DNA of 64,000 nucleotides from Legionella longbeachae (GTDB lineage: Bacteria > Pseudomonadota > Gammaproteobacteria > Legionellales > Legionellaceae). The notes beneath the pieces were generated by a model, which saw nothing but the letters and a program-made list of their open reading frames with translations, was not told where the DNA came from and did no database searches. The DNA lies in NCBI RefSeq assembly GCF_004283175.1, contig NZ_RXNW01000001.1:310001-374000 (forward strand). Reading direction: 5' to 3'. The translations under genes and the position numbers were made by a program. Shown in pieces: positions 18,491-27,011 of this stretch. Every line of letters begins with the position of its first letter. Position 1 is the stretch's first letter.

Positions 18491-18548
18491 CACTAGATGC
18501 CGCGGACAAGCCGCGGCACGTAGAGGGCTGGTGAAATGTCAACAGACC
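18491..18548 (-). repeat. Right terminal inverted repeat of the IS5-type element
   Basis: Reverse complement of the left end, including the GCCGCGGACAAGCCGCGGC palindrome. A diverged copy follows another GIY-YIG remnant at 38200-38260. Confidence 0.85.
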
Positions 18549-18583
18549 CTAGTTTGTGATACTCTTGCACTTATAAAAATGGA

Positions 18584-19984
18584 TTATTGCTTGGTGATGT
18601 ATTTTTTACGCCAAAACAATAAAAATGCAGGAATCATCATCAATACAATTCCCATCGAAAAGACAAATCTAAAATGTGATGCGCTGCCAAAATTCATAAA
18701 TTCAACTGGGGGAATGAATCCTACTATTAAAGTCATGGTGCAGCCGCATAATCCTAAAATACACGTTAAATAATAGCCGATTTTTTTTCCGGGTATCGCA
18801 AAAGGCCTTTCAATATGCGCAAATTTACTTTTTAATCTCCATGCAGCGATAAACATCAAGACATACATCATAATATAAAGCTCTGTACTTAATGCTGTAA
18901 ACAACCAATAAATAGCATTCACGGTTGGAAATAATAAAAACCCACTACAAAGAAGGGTTACCAGGATGGCTTGAATAATTAAAATTCTTGAGGCAACACC
19001 ACGCTTATTTAGTTGACACAAAAAATTAGGCAAGAAATTGTGGTTGGCTGCCATAAGCAAGCCTTTGGCAGGTGAAATAATCCAATTAATCATACTTCCT
19101 AAACTGCCTAATAACAAAAGCACTATAAGAATAGGGAGTAACCAGGTTAAGTTATAAGCATGTAAAAAATTATTAAAGGCTTGTAATACGCCATCAATAA
19201 GGCTTATTTTTTCTTTAGGAAGTACAAAAGCAATTGCTAGAGAGCCAAATATCATTGTGGTTAAAATCAATAATACAGAAAAAAACATCGCTCGAGGAAA
19301 GTTTTTCTGCGGGTTATCCACATTACGAACGTGAACTGCTGCAAGCTCCATACCTAGAAATGAAGTCATAATTGCAGTGAGTGATACCCATGATTGACTG
19401 TCACTCCATTGGGGCAGTAAATGAGTCAGACTTAAATTAATTGCTATGGGATTGCCTTTAATGACCCAGACGGCTGCAAGAAAAATAATAAATCCCATAG
19501 GAATAATCATTCCTAAAATGGCGCAAAGACCTGCAAAATTCGCTGAAGCGCGTAAACCCGATAAAGCAATAAACGTGAGCGACCAAAAGATAATGAGAAT
19601 AACGGAAATCAAATAGTATTTATTTTGCGCAAGTTCGGGGTTAATTAAATAAGCGAGTACCCCTGCAATGAAGGATAAAATGGTTGGATACCAGACTAAA
19701 GTATTAATCCATTGTAACCAAATGGTAAAAAAAGCGAGATTTTCACCGTAGGCATGTTTTACCCAACTGTAAATTCCTCCTTCTTCATCAGACCAGGTTG
19801 ATGATAATTCAGCTGAAACTAATGCAACCGGGATTAGGAATACAATTGCCGAAAAAATAAAGAAAAAAATTAATGAAGAACCGAATAAAGCTGTTCCTGG
19901 CAAGTTTCTGATGCTATCAATTGCACCAGTAATCAATAAGACCAAAGCAAGGACAGATATTTTTTCAGAAGACCAATTGTTCAT
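18584..19984 (-). CDS. APC-family amino-acid permease, glutamate/GABA-antiporter-like
   Basis: A 466-residue membrane protein with about 12 helices. The N-terminal helix 1 contains TGAIDSIRNLP. SSTWSDEEGGIYSWVKHAYG is the loop seen in GadC/YjeM-like members of the APC superfamily. FLGMELAAVHVRNVDNPQKN is the helix 6 region. It likely exchanges or imports an amino acid such as glutamate; the exact substrate is not readable. The stop codon is only 32 bp from the defective insertion element, so its natural terminator may have been displaced. Confidence 0.85.
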   Translation of the reverse strand: MNNWSSEKISVLALVLLITGAIDSIRNLPGTALFGSSLIFFFIFSAIVFLIPVALVSAELSSTWSDEEGGIYSWVKHAYGENLAFFTIWLQWINTLVWYPTILSFIAGVLAYLINPELAQNKYYLISVILIIFWSLTFIALSGLRASANFAGLCAILGMIIPMGFIIFLAAVWVIKGNPIAINLSLTHLLPQWSDSQSWVSLTAIMTSFLGMELAAVHVRNVDNPQKNFPRAMFFSVLLILTTMIFGSLAIAFVLPKEKISLIDGVLQAFNNFLHAYNLTWLLPILIVLLLLGSLGSMINWIISPAKGLLMAANHNFLPNFLCQLNKRGVASRILIIQAILVTLLCSGFLLFPTVNAIYWLFTALSTELYIMMYVLMFIAAWRLKSKFAHIERPFAIPGKKIGYYLTCILGLCGCTMTLIVGFIPPVEFMNFGSASHFRFVFSMGIVLMMIPAFLLFWRKKYITKQ

Positions 19985-20199
19985 TAATTAATTCTATTTG
20001 TTAAAATGCTATACATTATATAGGAAGTTATTGATTGATGTTACATTTTTTTATCCTGCCCATGCATCTTTATTCATTTTTAAGAAAATTAACTATTCTA
20101 AAAAATTTTTTTGTGGGTACCGGATAAGGATTTTATTAGATCCTGTGTTTGCTTGATTCCGTTCTGGCTGAGGGGTACTGCCATTGACTTGGGATTTGT

Positions 20200-20284
20200 C
20201 GTCGTCCTCGCGAAAGCGGGGACCCATTTTGATAAGACACAATGTTCCAATAAAAATGGATTTCCGCTTTTTTCGAAAATGACG
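20200..20284. repeat. REP-like palindromic repeat, degenerate
   Basis: The left arm CGTCGTCCTCGCGAAAGCGG and the right arm ending TTTCGAAAATGACG are diverged inverse copies joined through CCCATTTT and AAAATGG. It resembles the common dispersed repeat of the form GTCATTCCCGCGAAAGCGGG found in several gammaproteobacteria. It lies between the permease start and bolA and codes for nothing. Confidence 0.6.
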
Positions 20285-20314
20285 AACCAGTAATGATTCA
20301 CTATCTTGGCGAGG

Positions 20315-20638
20315 TCACGACTCGTCCTTTTTAAATCCGCCCTTACATGCTGGAGATTGCGTAACAGTTTTGTTTCTTTTTTCCCATTCATCAGGAGTAA
20401 ACAAATGCATGCTTAACGCATGTAATCCAAGTTCAAATTCTTTGTAAAGCAACTTATTTAATAACCTATGTCGAGCAATTCGCGATAAGTCATTGAAATG
20501 AAAGGATACAACGGTCACTTTAAAATGGGTTTGTGCGCCTTCAGGCACATGATGATTACCTGACTCATCCTCTACATTTAAATAAACAGGTGTTAACTCC
20601 TGATGTAATAATTCTTCAATACGGTTTTTACGCGACAT
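20315..20638 (-). CDS. bolA: BolA-family protein
   Basis: A 107-residue BolA-fold protein. It starts with an RIEELLHQELTP helix. The middle GAQTHFKVTVVS and the RHRLLNKLLYKEFELGLHAL block with LSMHLFTPDEW are the family core. BolA proteins bind Fe-S clusters with monothiol glutaredoxins; in E. coli BolA also acts as a regulator of cell shape and biofilm genes. The length is very close to E. coli BolA (105). It follows the pilin gene on the same strand, but a strong hairpin separates them, so it is probably transcribed separately. Confidence 0.93.
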   Translation of the reverse strand: MSRKNRIEELLHQELTPVYLNVEDESGNHHVPEGAQTHFKVTVVSFHFNDLSRIARHRLLNKLLYKEFELGLHALSMHLFTPDEWEKRNKTVTQSPACKGGFKKDES

Positions 20639-20673
20639 ATTTAACTCAACATTTATTATTGTTCGATTGATAT

Positions 20674-20713
20674 TATATCTTAAAAGCCACTAGAACCGGG
20701 CTTTTAAGATATA
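20674..20713. terminator. Hairpin between pilin and bolA, probable terminator
   Basis: Arms 20674-20688 and 20699-20713 pair perfectly over 15 bp (core TTAAAAGCC / GGCTTTTAA) around a 10-base loop. It lies 6 bases past the pilin stop and would end the pilin transcript before bolA. The A/T-rich flanks of the GC core act in both directions. Confidence 0.75.
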
Positions 20714-20719
20714 GGTAGA

Positions 20720-21154
20720 TTAAGAACGGCAATTCGCAGGGACATATCGATTATTTGTAGCAGGATTATTAACTGTACAAGTCCACGTAATTGCATCGGT
20801 TGGCGGAGCGCCGGCCTGTAAAGCATTACCGCCAGATCGAGGCGTTAAAGTAAGTGTAATACCCTGCGCTAACGCAGTGTAAGTTATTGTAATTACGCCA
20901 GTCCCATTGTCTACAGCGATATTGTTAACGATAGGTGTCTGTGCAGGTGCGACCCAGCCTTGACTTAATTGGGCAGCACCGCTTGATGCGTTTTCAGAAA
21001 CTGTAGTTTTTGCTGCGGAGGCAAGGCTTAATCCTTCCGTAACGCGAGCTCTTACTACATAATCCTGATAGGCCGGAATAGCTATTGCGGCGAGAACACC
21101 AATGATTGCCACTACTATCATCAACTCAATTAAAGTAAAACCTTTTTGCTTCAT
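20720..21154 (-). CDS. pilE: Type IV major pilin (PilA/PilE type)
   Basis: A 144-residue prepilin. [17 protein letters not shown] is a textbook prepilin-peptidase site with Gly5, Phe6 and the Glu at mature position 5, followed by the hydrophobic alpha-1 helix. The Cys pair near the end (WTCTV and PANCRS) forms the D-region disulfide loop. It is the structural subunit of type IV pili, used in attachment, twitching and natural competence. AGGGAG lies six bases before the ATG. The upstream 290 bp probably holds its promoter, but no clear sigma-54 site was seen. Confidence 0.93.
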   Translation of the reverse strand: MKQKGFTLIELMIVVAIIGVLAAIAIPAYQDYVVRARVTEGLSLASAAKTTVSENASSGAAQLSQGWVAPAQTPIVNNIAVDNGTGVITITYTALAQGITLTLTPRSGGNALQAGAPPTDAITWTCTVNNPATNNRYVPANCRS

Positions 21155-21389
21155 TGTTAGCTCCCTAATTAATTACATCCATAAATATATAAATCGATCA
21201 CAAATAGGTCATACAACGATACAACTAACCTTATCCTGGTAGAAAAAGATAAAGTCCTATTTGATCTTTTTACGTTATGCTAAGTTTAGCAGAAATCCTT
21301 TAAATATGTATTATATTTACATTTATTGTTTTGATTTATGTTTAAGTTAAATATAAATATTTTTGGAATAACCTAGAGTAAACGGGTGA

Positions 21390-21430
21390 AGCATAACCGA
21401 AGATGAGTATAAATAATACTCGGTTATGCT
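21390..21430. terminator. Hairpin after the phosphofructokinase gene
   Basis: Arms 21390-21399 (AGCATAACCG) and 21421-21430 (CGGTTATGCT) pair perfectly. Inside them GAGTAT and ATACTC can pair as well, so the structure can be a long, nested stem. It begins 16 bases past the stop codon of the minus-strand gene, where a terminator is expected. A long T run is lacking. Confidence 0.6.
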
Positions 21431-21446
21431 CGCTCCTATAAGTTAA

Positions 21447-22691
21447 CTATTTGCCTTGAAGTACTTTGGGTACTAATTTATTTTTTAAACGAACATAATC
21501 AGGAAGTCCATTTACATAATCAGGATAAGCTTCGCCTTGAATCAATGGCGACAAATAGCGTTTGCATGCTTCTGTGATTCCCATTCCATCAGCAGCAATG
21601 TATTCTTTAGGTAAAGCTTTCTCTTGATTGGCAACATCTGCCAAGGCTGCATGACCAATAGACCATTGATAGGGTTCATCTTGTTCGCGTACGATAATGG
21701 GCATAACAGCATTGTAGCCTTTAACGGCAAATTCTACGGCGGCTTTGCCTAGGGCATAGGCCTGTTCCAAATCAACTTTAGATGCAATATGTCGCGCTGC
21801 TCGTTGTAGATAATCAGCAACTGCCCAGTGGTATTTATAATTAAGCTCGGTTTTAATGAGTTGAGCAAGAACTGGGGCAACGCCTCCTAATTGGGCATGT
21901 CCAAAGGCATCTTTTAATCCTGCATCACTTAAAAACTTACCTTCTGTATTTCGAATTCCTTCTGAAACAACAACAACGCAATATCCATAAGTTTTGACGC
22001 ATTCATCTACTTTGCTCAAAAACCTTGCTGGCTCAAAGGCGACTTCAGGTAACAAAATAATATGGGGTGGCTCTTCAGGATTTTGGCTGGCTAAACCACT
22101 TGCTGCTGCAATCCATCCTGCATGTCGTCCCATGACTTCGAGAATAAAAACTTTTGTTGATGAGGCAGCCATAGAGGCAACGTCGAACCCTGCCTCTCGA
22201 GTAGATACGGCAACATATTTCGCTACGGAACCAAAACCTGGACATGCATCTGTAAAAGGAAGATCATTATCTACAGTTTTTGGTATGCCAATACAGGTGA
22301 TGGGATAACCCATATTGGCACCCAATTGTGATACTTTATAGGCAGTATCCTGGGAGTCACCACCCCCGTTATAGAAAAAATAACCTATATTATGTGCTTT
22401 AAATACTTCAATGAGTCGCTCATATTCAGCCCCGTCATTTTTTAGTTTGTAACGGCAAGAACCAAAAGCACCGGAAGGGGTTTGTAATAACTTAGCTATA
22501 TCTGCGTCACTTTCCAGTGATGTGTCAATAAGCTCTTCATTTAATGCCCCGATGATTCCATTTTTGGCAGCATAGACCTTTCCTATGTGTTGAGGATAGA
22601 GTTTAGCTGTTTGGATAACTGCACAAGCGGAGGCATTAATGACCGCCGTGACACCTCCTGATTGAGCATATATCGCATTTTTTATAGTCAT
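21447..22691 (-). CDS. pfp: Pyrophosphate-dependent 6-phosphofructokinase
   Basis: A 414-residue phosphofructokinase that phosphorylates fructose 6-phosphate, in glycolysis or reversed. GGGDSQDTAY and GIPKTVDNDLPFTDACPGFG carry the catalytic TVDND motif. The Asp in GGDS in place of Gly and the Lys in PKTVDND are the features that separate the pyrophosphate-using enzymes from the ATP-using ones. I start it at 22691, where AAGGAGATAAA stands directly before the ATG; an in-frame ATG ten codons upstream lacks such a site. It lies 40 bp downstream of letS on the same strand, so the two may be co-transcribed, and a hairpin follows it. Confidence 0.9.
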   Translation of the reverse strand: MTIKNAIYAQSGGVTAVINASACAVIQTAKLYPQHIGKVYAAKNGIIGALNEELIDTSLESDADIAKLLQTPSGAFGSCRYKLKNDGAEYERLIEVFKAHNIGYFFYNGGGDSQDTAYKVSQLGANMGYPITCIGIPKTVDNDLPFTDACPGFGSVAKYVAVSTREAGFDVASMAASSTKVFILEVMGRHAGWIAAASGLASQNPEEPPHIILLPEVAFEPARFLSKVDECVKTYGYCVVVVSEGIRNTEGKFLSDAGLKDAFGHAQLGGVAPVLAQLIKTELNYKYHWAVADYLQRAARHIASKVDLEQAYALGKAAVEFAVKGYNAVMPIIVREQDEPYQWSIGHAALADVANQEKALPKEYIAADGMGITEACKRYLSPLIQGEAYPDYVNGLPDYVRLKNKLVPKVLQGK

Positions 22692-22731
22692 TTTATCTCC
22701 TTGTTCATTTGAGATGCGCATATGTATTACG

Positions 22732-25464
22732 CTAAGTTTTTATTTTTTGATTTTCGTATTCACTAATCACCGCATCGATGCTTTGAATTAATTCTGCGAA
22801 AGGCATAGCTAACTCTTCGATTGAAGCAGCATGCGCAGCAAGTTTTTCAACCTGAACTACTTTTTTTTGTAACGTGGGAACACCACTAAAACAACATGCT
22901 CCATGAAGTTTATGCGCCACTTCGCCCAGTTGCTTCACATTTTTTTCATGCATTAATTGGATAAACTCTTCACGATTTTTAAGCAATTCTTCTACAAACC
23001 GAGCAAGAAACTCTTCAGCAAGTGATTGATTTCCTGAGGCTTTTTGAATACATAGTTGCCAATCTATTGCTGAGTGTTTTGCTTTATCTGCAATACGTAA
23101 AATTTGAATTAATAATTGTTTTTCGTCTATAGGCTTTTGCAAACAAAAATTTACACCAGCTTTCTTTAAATCAATATCATTAACATCTCTACCATTTGCA
23201 CTAATCAATACTATTGGTGTATGACGATTAAACTCTGATTTTTGGCGGATAAGTCGAGCAGCTTCCAAGCCATTTATTTTAGGCATACGCAAATCAAGCA
23301 AGATGAGACTGAATTTCTTTTCATTACACACCGATACGGCTATTTCGCCATTATCAACGGATGTAATGTTGGAACGAGTCCCTAATAAAGAATCAAGAAG
23401 CATTTTATTTACTGGATTATCTTCAGCTATAAGAAGATCAGGATGTAAGAAACGTAATTGTTCCCTTAAACCTTCTAATTCATGGTTAACCGACTTTTCA
23501 ATATTTTCCTGATTTGTTAATGACTCAATAATATCTTGGAGTTTTTGGATGCTAATGGGTTTATATAAAAATCCCTGTGCTCCAAGTGCTGCATAATCAT
23601 TGATAAGCCATTTAGAGATTAATACATAGGGAAAATAATTATGTTCGGCTATTAGCTTGGTAATTTGCTGTTCGTAGCCTTTATTGATATTAAGAAATGC
23701 GATTTGGCAGTCTTTATTGTCTTTCAGCTCTTTCGCGAGTTGATTGAGTGAACTTACAGCGATACATTTTATTCCCCAATATCCTAAGCCATTACACAGG
23801 GCTTCCAATTGCATTGGGTTATCGTCAAAACAAAGCATTTTGAAATGCGCAAAAGGATGCACTTGATTTCTTTCAACTTCATAAGCAACCAATTTTTCAA
23901 CCTTGATATAAGCGGTAAATACAGAACCTTTGTTGAGTTCGCTGGCGAAAGTAATACGGCCTTTCATTTCCTCGCAGAGTTTTTTGCAAATTACCAAGCC
24001 AAGTCCGGAGCCCCCATAACGACGGGTAATACTTGTATCTGCTTGATTGAAGGCTGTAAATAATTTGCTTTGGTCTTCAGGAGAAATACCTAGGCCTGTA
24101 TCAGTAATTGTAATGCATAAAGTGTAATCTTTTTCCGTTTCCTGCTCCACATTGGTACGGATTAATACATATCCATGATCGGTAAATTTAACAGCATTAG
24201 TTACCAGGTTGCTAATGAATTGTTTCACCCTGAAGGGATCCCCTAAAACAATTTTAGGTACGTTTAGTTCTGTTATAGGAATTAAGTCGATTCCCTTCTT
24301 ATGGGCATTAGGTGCTGCAAGAGCGAGTACTTCATCAATACAATGGCGAATATTTAACGGAATACAATCGAGATGAAGTTTTCCTGCATCAATTTTTGAG
24401 AAATCGAGAATATCATTGATAATCCCTAATAAGTCTTGTGCTGATGATTTAATTGTTTTTACATAATCCAGTTGTAATGGATCGAGTTTACTTTCAAGCA
24501 AAACGTTAGTAAAACCAATAACTCCATTCATCGGCGTACGAATTTCATGGCTCATATTGGCTATGAACTCAGATTTTTGCCGACTTTTTTCTTCAATTTT
24601 TTTCTTTTCGAGGGAGAGTTCAATATTTTTTTCTTCCAAGAGTTCCAAACTTTGTTGTAAATCAGCCGTGGCTACCTCAATGTGGTGGTTTAGATCACGT
24701 ATCGTTTCAAGGTGTTTTTTTTGCAAATGGGAACATCCCTGTTCAATTATGCCTAATTCACCAGAGCTTGTTGTTTTTATTTCTGTTTCAAACTCGTTAC
24801 GCAAAATTTGTTTCATGCTTCGTCGTAAACGAGAAATAGGTAAATAAATTTGTTTGGAGAGAAAGTAGTGAATGGTTAATCCTACTAATAACCCAAATAA
24901 AGTAATGAAAATAGTGACAATAAGCATCTGATAACGTTTGATTATCATTGAACGAGTATCAATATCAAGAGACAACCACCCAAGAATGTCATCAGCACGG
25001 GATGCCATGGGACTTAAAATATTTTTAAAAGAAGAATTGGAATACAAATTGAATTTTGGAATCGTAACCGGCGCGATAAAATTAATAGTAAAGGGGTTAA
25101 TTTGTTTACTTTTGATGTAATCCCCGGTGAATTTAGGTGCAGTAAATGGTTTGTTAAGCGAATGTTTGCCACCACGATAAGCAAGGAGTTGACCGTCGCT
25201 ACTATAAAAAGCAAGTGCTTTAACTTCGGGGTTGATTGTAGAGGCATTGATTAGGCCTTGTAAGGTTCGATCGTCCCCACGCAGCATAGCATACTGGGCA
25301 GCCGGAAGTAATTGCCGGATATATGCTTCACCAAGGCGAGACATGTGTTGTTTTAAGTCATTACCAAACAACCCATTATAAAAAATGGCAAGGAGTAGGG
25401 CGACGAGAAAAACAGGAATTAAAGTAGTAATTCGTAGTTGATACTTTATACCAATGCTTTTCAA
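22732..25464 (-). CDS. letS: LetS/BarA-type hybrid sensor histidine kinase
   Basis: A 910-residue tripartite kinase. There are membrane segments at about 10-30 and 180-203 with a periplasmic sensor between them, then HAMP (205-255) and a coiled-coil linker. The HisKA H-box with His306 is in IANMSHEIRTPMNG, and the ATPase domain (about 410-520) has GLGISPEDQ and GGSGLGL boxes. A receiver-like domain follows, then an intact receiver with LLDLRMPKINGLEA, and an Hpt domain with VAHKLHGACC. In Legionella LetS phosphorylates LetA, which activates RsmY/RsmZ RNAs and relieves CsrA repression at the switch to the transmissive phase. The receiver-like domain at about 545-660 has FDDNP but lacks a phosphorylatable Asp (AFLNIN), so it is a pseudo-receiver. 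Confidence 0.9.
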   Translation of the reverse strand: MKSIGIKYQLRITTLIPVFLVALLLAIFYNGLFGNDLKQHMSRLGEAYIRQLLPAAQYAMLRGDDRTLQGLINASTINPEVKALAFYSSDGQLLAYRGGKHSLNKPFTAPKFTGDYIKSKQINPFTINFIAPVTIPKFNLYSNSSFKNILSPMASRADDILGWLSLDIDTRSMIIKRYQMLIVTIFITLFGLLVGLTIHYFLSKQIYLPISRLRRSMKQILRNEFETEIKTTSSGELGIIEQGCSHLQKKHLETIRDLNHHIEVATADLQQSLELLEEKNIELSLEKKKIEEKSRQKSEFIANMSHEIRTPMNGVIGFTNVLLESKLDPLQLDYVKTIKSSAQDLLGIINDILDFSKIDAGKLHLDCIPLNIRHCIDEVLALAAPNAHKKGIDLIPITELNVPKIVLGDPFRVKQFISNLVTNAVKFTDHGYVLIRTNVEQETEKDYTLCITITDTGLGISPEDQSKLFTAFNQADTSITRRYGGSGLGLVICKKLCEEMKGRITFASELNKGSVFTAYIKVEKLVAYEVERNQVHPFAHFKMLCFDDNPMQLEALCNGLGYWGIKCIAVSSLNQLAKELKDNKDCQIAFLNINKGYEQQITKLIAEHNYFPYVLISKWLINDYAALGAQGFLYKPISIQKLQDIIESLTNQENIEKSVNHELEGLREQLRFLHPDLLIAEDNPVNKMLLDSLLGTRSNITSVDNGEIAVSVCNEKKFSLILLDLRMPKINGLEAARLIRQKSEFNRHTPIVLISANGRDVNDIDLKKAGVNFCLQKPIDEKQLLIQILRIADKAKHSAIDWQLCIQKASGNQSLAEEFLARFVEELLKNREEFIQLMHEKNVKQLGEVAHKLHGACCFSGVPTLQKKVVQVEKLAAHAASIEELAMPFAELIQSIDAVISEYENQKIKT

Positions 25465-25595
25465 GATGATTCACCAGATGGTTGGGATATTATATTTAAG
25501 CGCATTGGGAAAAAACGAATCTTCCCCTTTCACCCAGACTATAAAGTCAGTTATTATAGCCCGATTATTTTATTCCTTACAATGTGGAAGTGATT

Positions 25596-27011
25596 ATGAC
25601 TGTTAGAACCCGATTTGCACCTAGTCCAACTGGATATTTACATGTAGGTGGAGTGAGAACGGCTTTATTTTCATGGCTTTATGCAAAACGTCATCGAGGT
25701 GAGTTTATTTTGCGCATCGAGGATACCGACCAGGAACGTTCCACTCAAGAGTCTGTCCGCGCCATTTTAGATGGTATGGCTTGGTTAGGTATGGATTATG
25801 ATGAAGGACCTTTTTACCAAACGAAACGCTATGACAGATACAATCATGTGGTACAACAGTTATTAAATGAAGGTAAGGCATACCGGTGTGAATGCAGTAA
25901 AGAACGCCTGGAAGCTTTGCGAGAGTCTCAAATAGCAGCCAAAGAAAAACCTCGTTATGATGGCCATTGTCGCAATAAAAACTTACCTGCTTCTGATGCT
26001 CCATTTGTCATTCGCTTTAAAAATCCAGATCAAGGTACCGTATCTTTCCACGATCAGGTTTATGGTGAAATACACGTTGCGAATAGTGAACTGGATGATT
26101 TAATATTGATACGTTCCGATGGGCATCCTACCTATAATTTTGCGGTGGTGATCGATGATTTAGATATGAATATCACCCATGTAATTCGAGGCGATGATCA
26201 TATTAACAATACACCAAGACAAATCAATTTATTTCAAGCATTAAATGCACCTATCCCTGTATTTGCCCATTTGCCAATGATTTTAGGGGAAGATGGCAAG
26301 CGTTTGTCCAAACGCCACGGCGCAGTGGGTGTATTGCAGTTTAAAGAATTAGGTATTTTACCGCATGCATTGTTAAATTACCTGGTGCGTTTAGGTTGGT
26401 CACATGGGGATCAGGAGATTTTTAGTATCGATGAGATGATAGCCTCTTTTGATTTGAAGAATGTGAGTCGAGGGGTTTCAAGTTTTAACTACGAAAAATT
26501 ATATTGGCTTAATCAACATTATCAAAAGAATGATCCGGTAGAGGATGTGGCTGAAGCGTTACATTGGCATTTCGAAAAAGAAGGAATTAAACTAGATAAG
26601 GGGCCATCATTAACTGATTTAGTGCCTATCCAGGCTGAGCGATGTAAAACTTTAGCTGAAATATGCCAAATGAGTACGTATTTCTATACTGATTCAATTG
26701 AATATGACGAAGCCGCGGTGAAAAAACATTTGAGGCCTGTTGTTTTAGAGCCATTAACTGCGCTTTATGAACGCTTAAATGCAGTAGAGTTATGGGAAAA
26801 GGAGCATTTGCAAGAATGTATTAATGATATCAGTGCACAATTTGATATCAATATGGGGAAAATTGCTCAACCCTTACGAGTAGCAGTAACTGGTTCGGGT
26901 ATGTCGCCACCAATTGATATGACCTTGATGCTATTGGGTAAAGAAAAAGTATTAACTCGCCTTGCCTATGCGTTAGAACAACTGAAAATAAGATCGGGTG
27001 CCCAGTTATGA
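25596..27011 (+). CDS. gltX: Glutamate-tRNA ligase
   Basis: A 471-residue class I aminoacyl-tRNA synthetase that charges tRNA-Glu. FAPSPTGYLHVGGVRTALFS holds the HIGH-type motif, and GKRLSKRHGAVGV the KMSKS-type motif. The length agrees with bacterial GltX. I use ATG 25596, with GGAAG five bases upstream; a GTG 12 bases earlier is in frame but less likely. The gene is divergent from letS. Its last codons overlap the next gene by 4 bp (ATGA), so the hydrolase is translationally coupled to it. Confidence 0.96.
   Translation: MTVRTRFAPSPTGYLHVGGVRTALFSWLYAKRHRGEFILRIEDTDQERSTQESVRAILDGMAWLGMDYDEGPFYQTKRYDRYNHVVQQLLNEGKAYRCECSKERLEALRESQIAAKEKPRYDGHCRNKNLPASDAPFVIRFKNPDQGTVSFHDQVYGEIHVANSELDDLILIRSDGHPTYNFAVVIDDLDMNITHVIRGDDHINNTPRQINLFQALNAPIPVFAHLPMILGEDGKRLSKRHGAVGVLQFKELGILPHALLNYLVRLGWSHGDQEIFSIDEMIASFDLKNVSRGVSSFNYEKLYWLNQHYQKNDPVEDVAEALHWHFEKEGIKLDKGPSLTDLVPIQAERCKTLAEICQMSTYFYTDSIEYDEAAVKKHLRPVVLEPLTALYERLNAVELWEKEHLQECINDISAQFDINMGKIAQPLRVAVTGSGMSPPIDMTLMLLGKEKVLTRLAYALEQLKIRSGAQL

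Larger units (their letters stand above)
17721..18548 (+). mobile_element. Defective IS5-family element, chimeric with a GIY-YIG gene fragment
   Basis: An 828-bp element bounded by long inverted repeats (58 bp or so) and flanked on both sides by CTAG (17717-17720 and 18549-18552), which could be the target duplication. The left two thirds code for an IS5-type transposase. The right 75 bp before the terminal repeat code instead for the end of a GIY-YIG endonuclease. The transposase C-terminus is missing, so the copy cannot move by itself. It lies 32 bp beyond the stop of the downstream permease gene and disrupts no gene. Confidence 0.85.
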
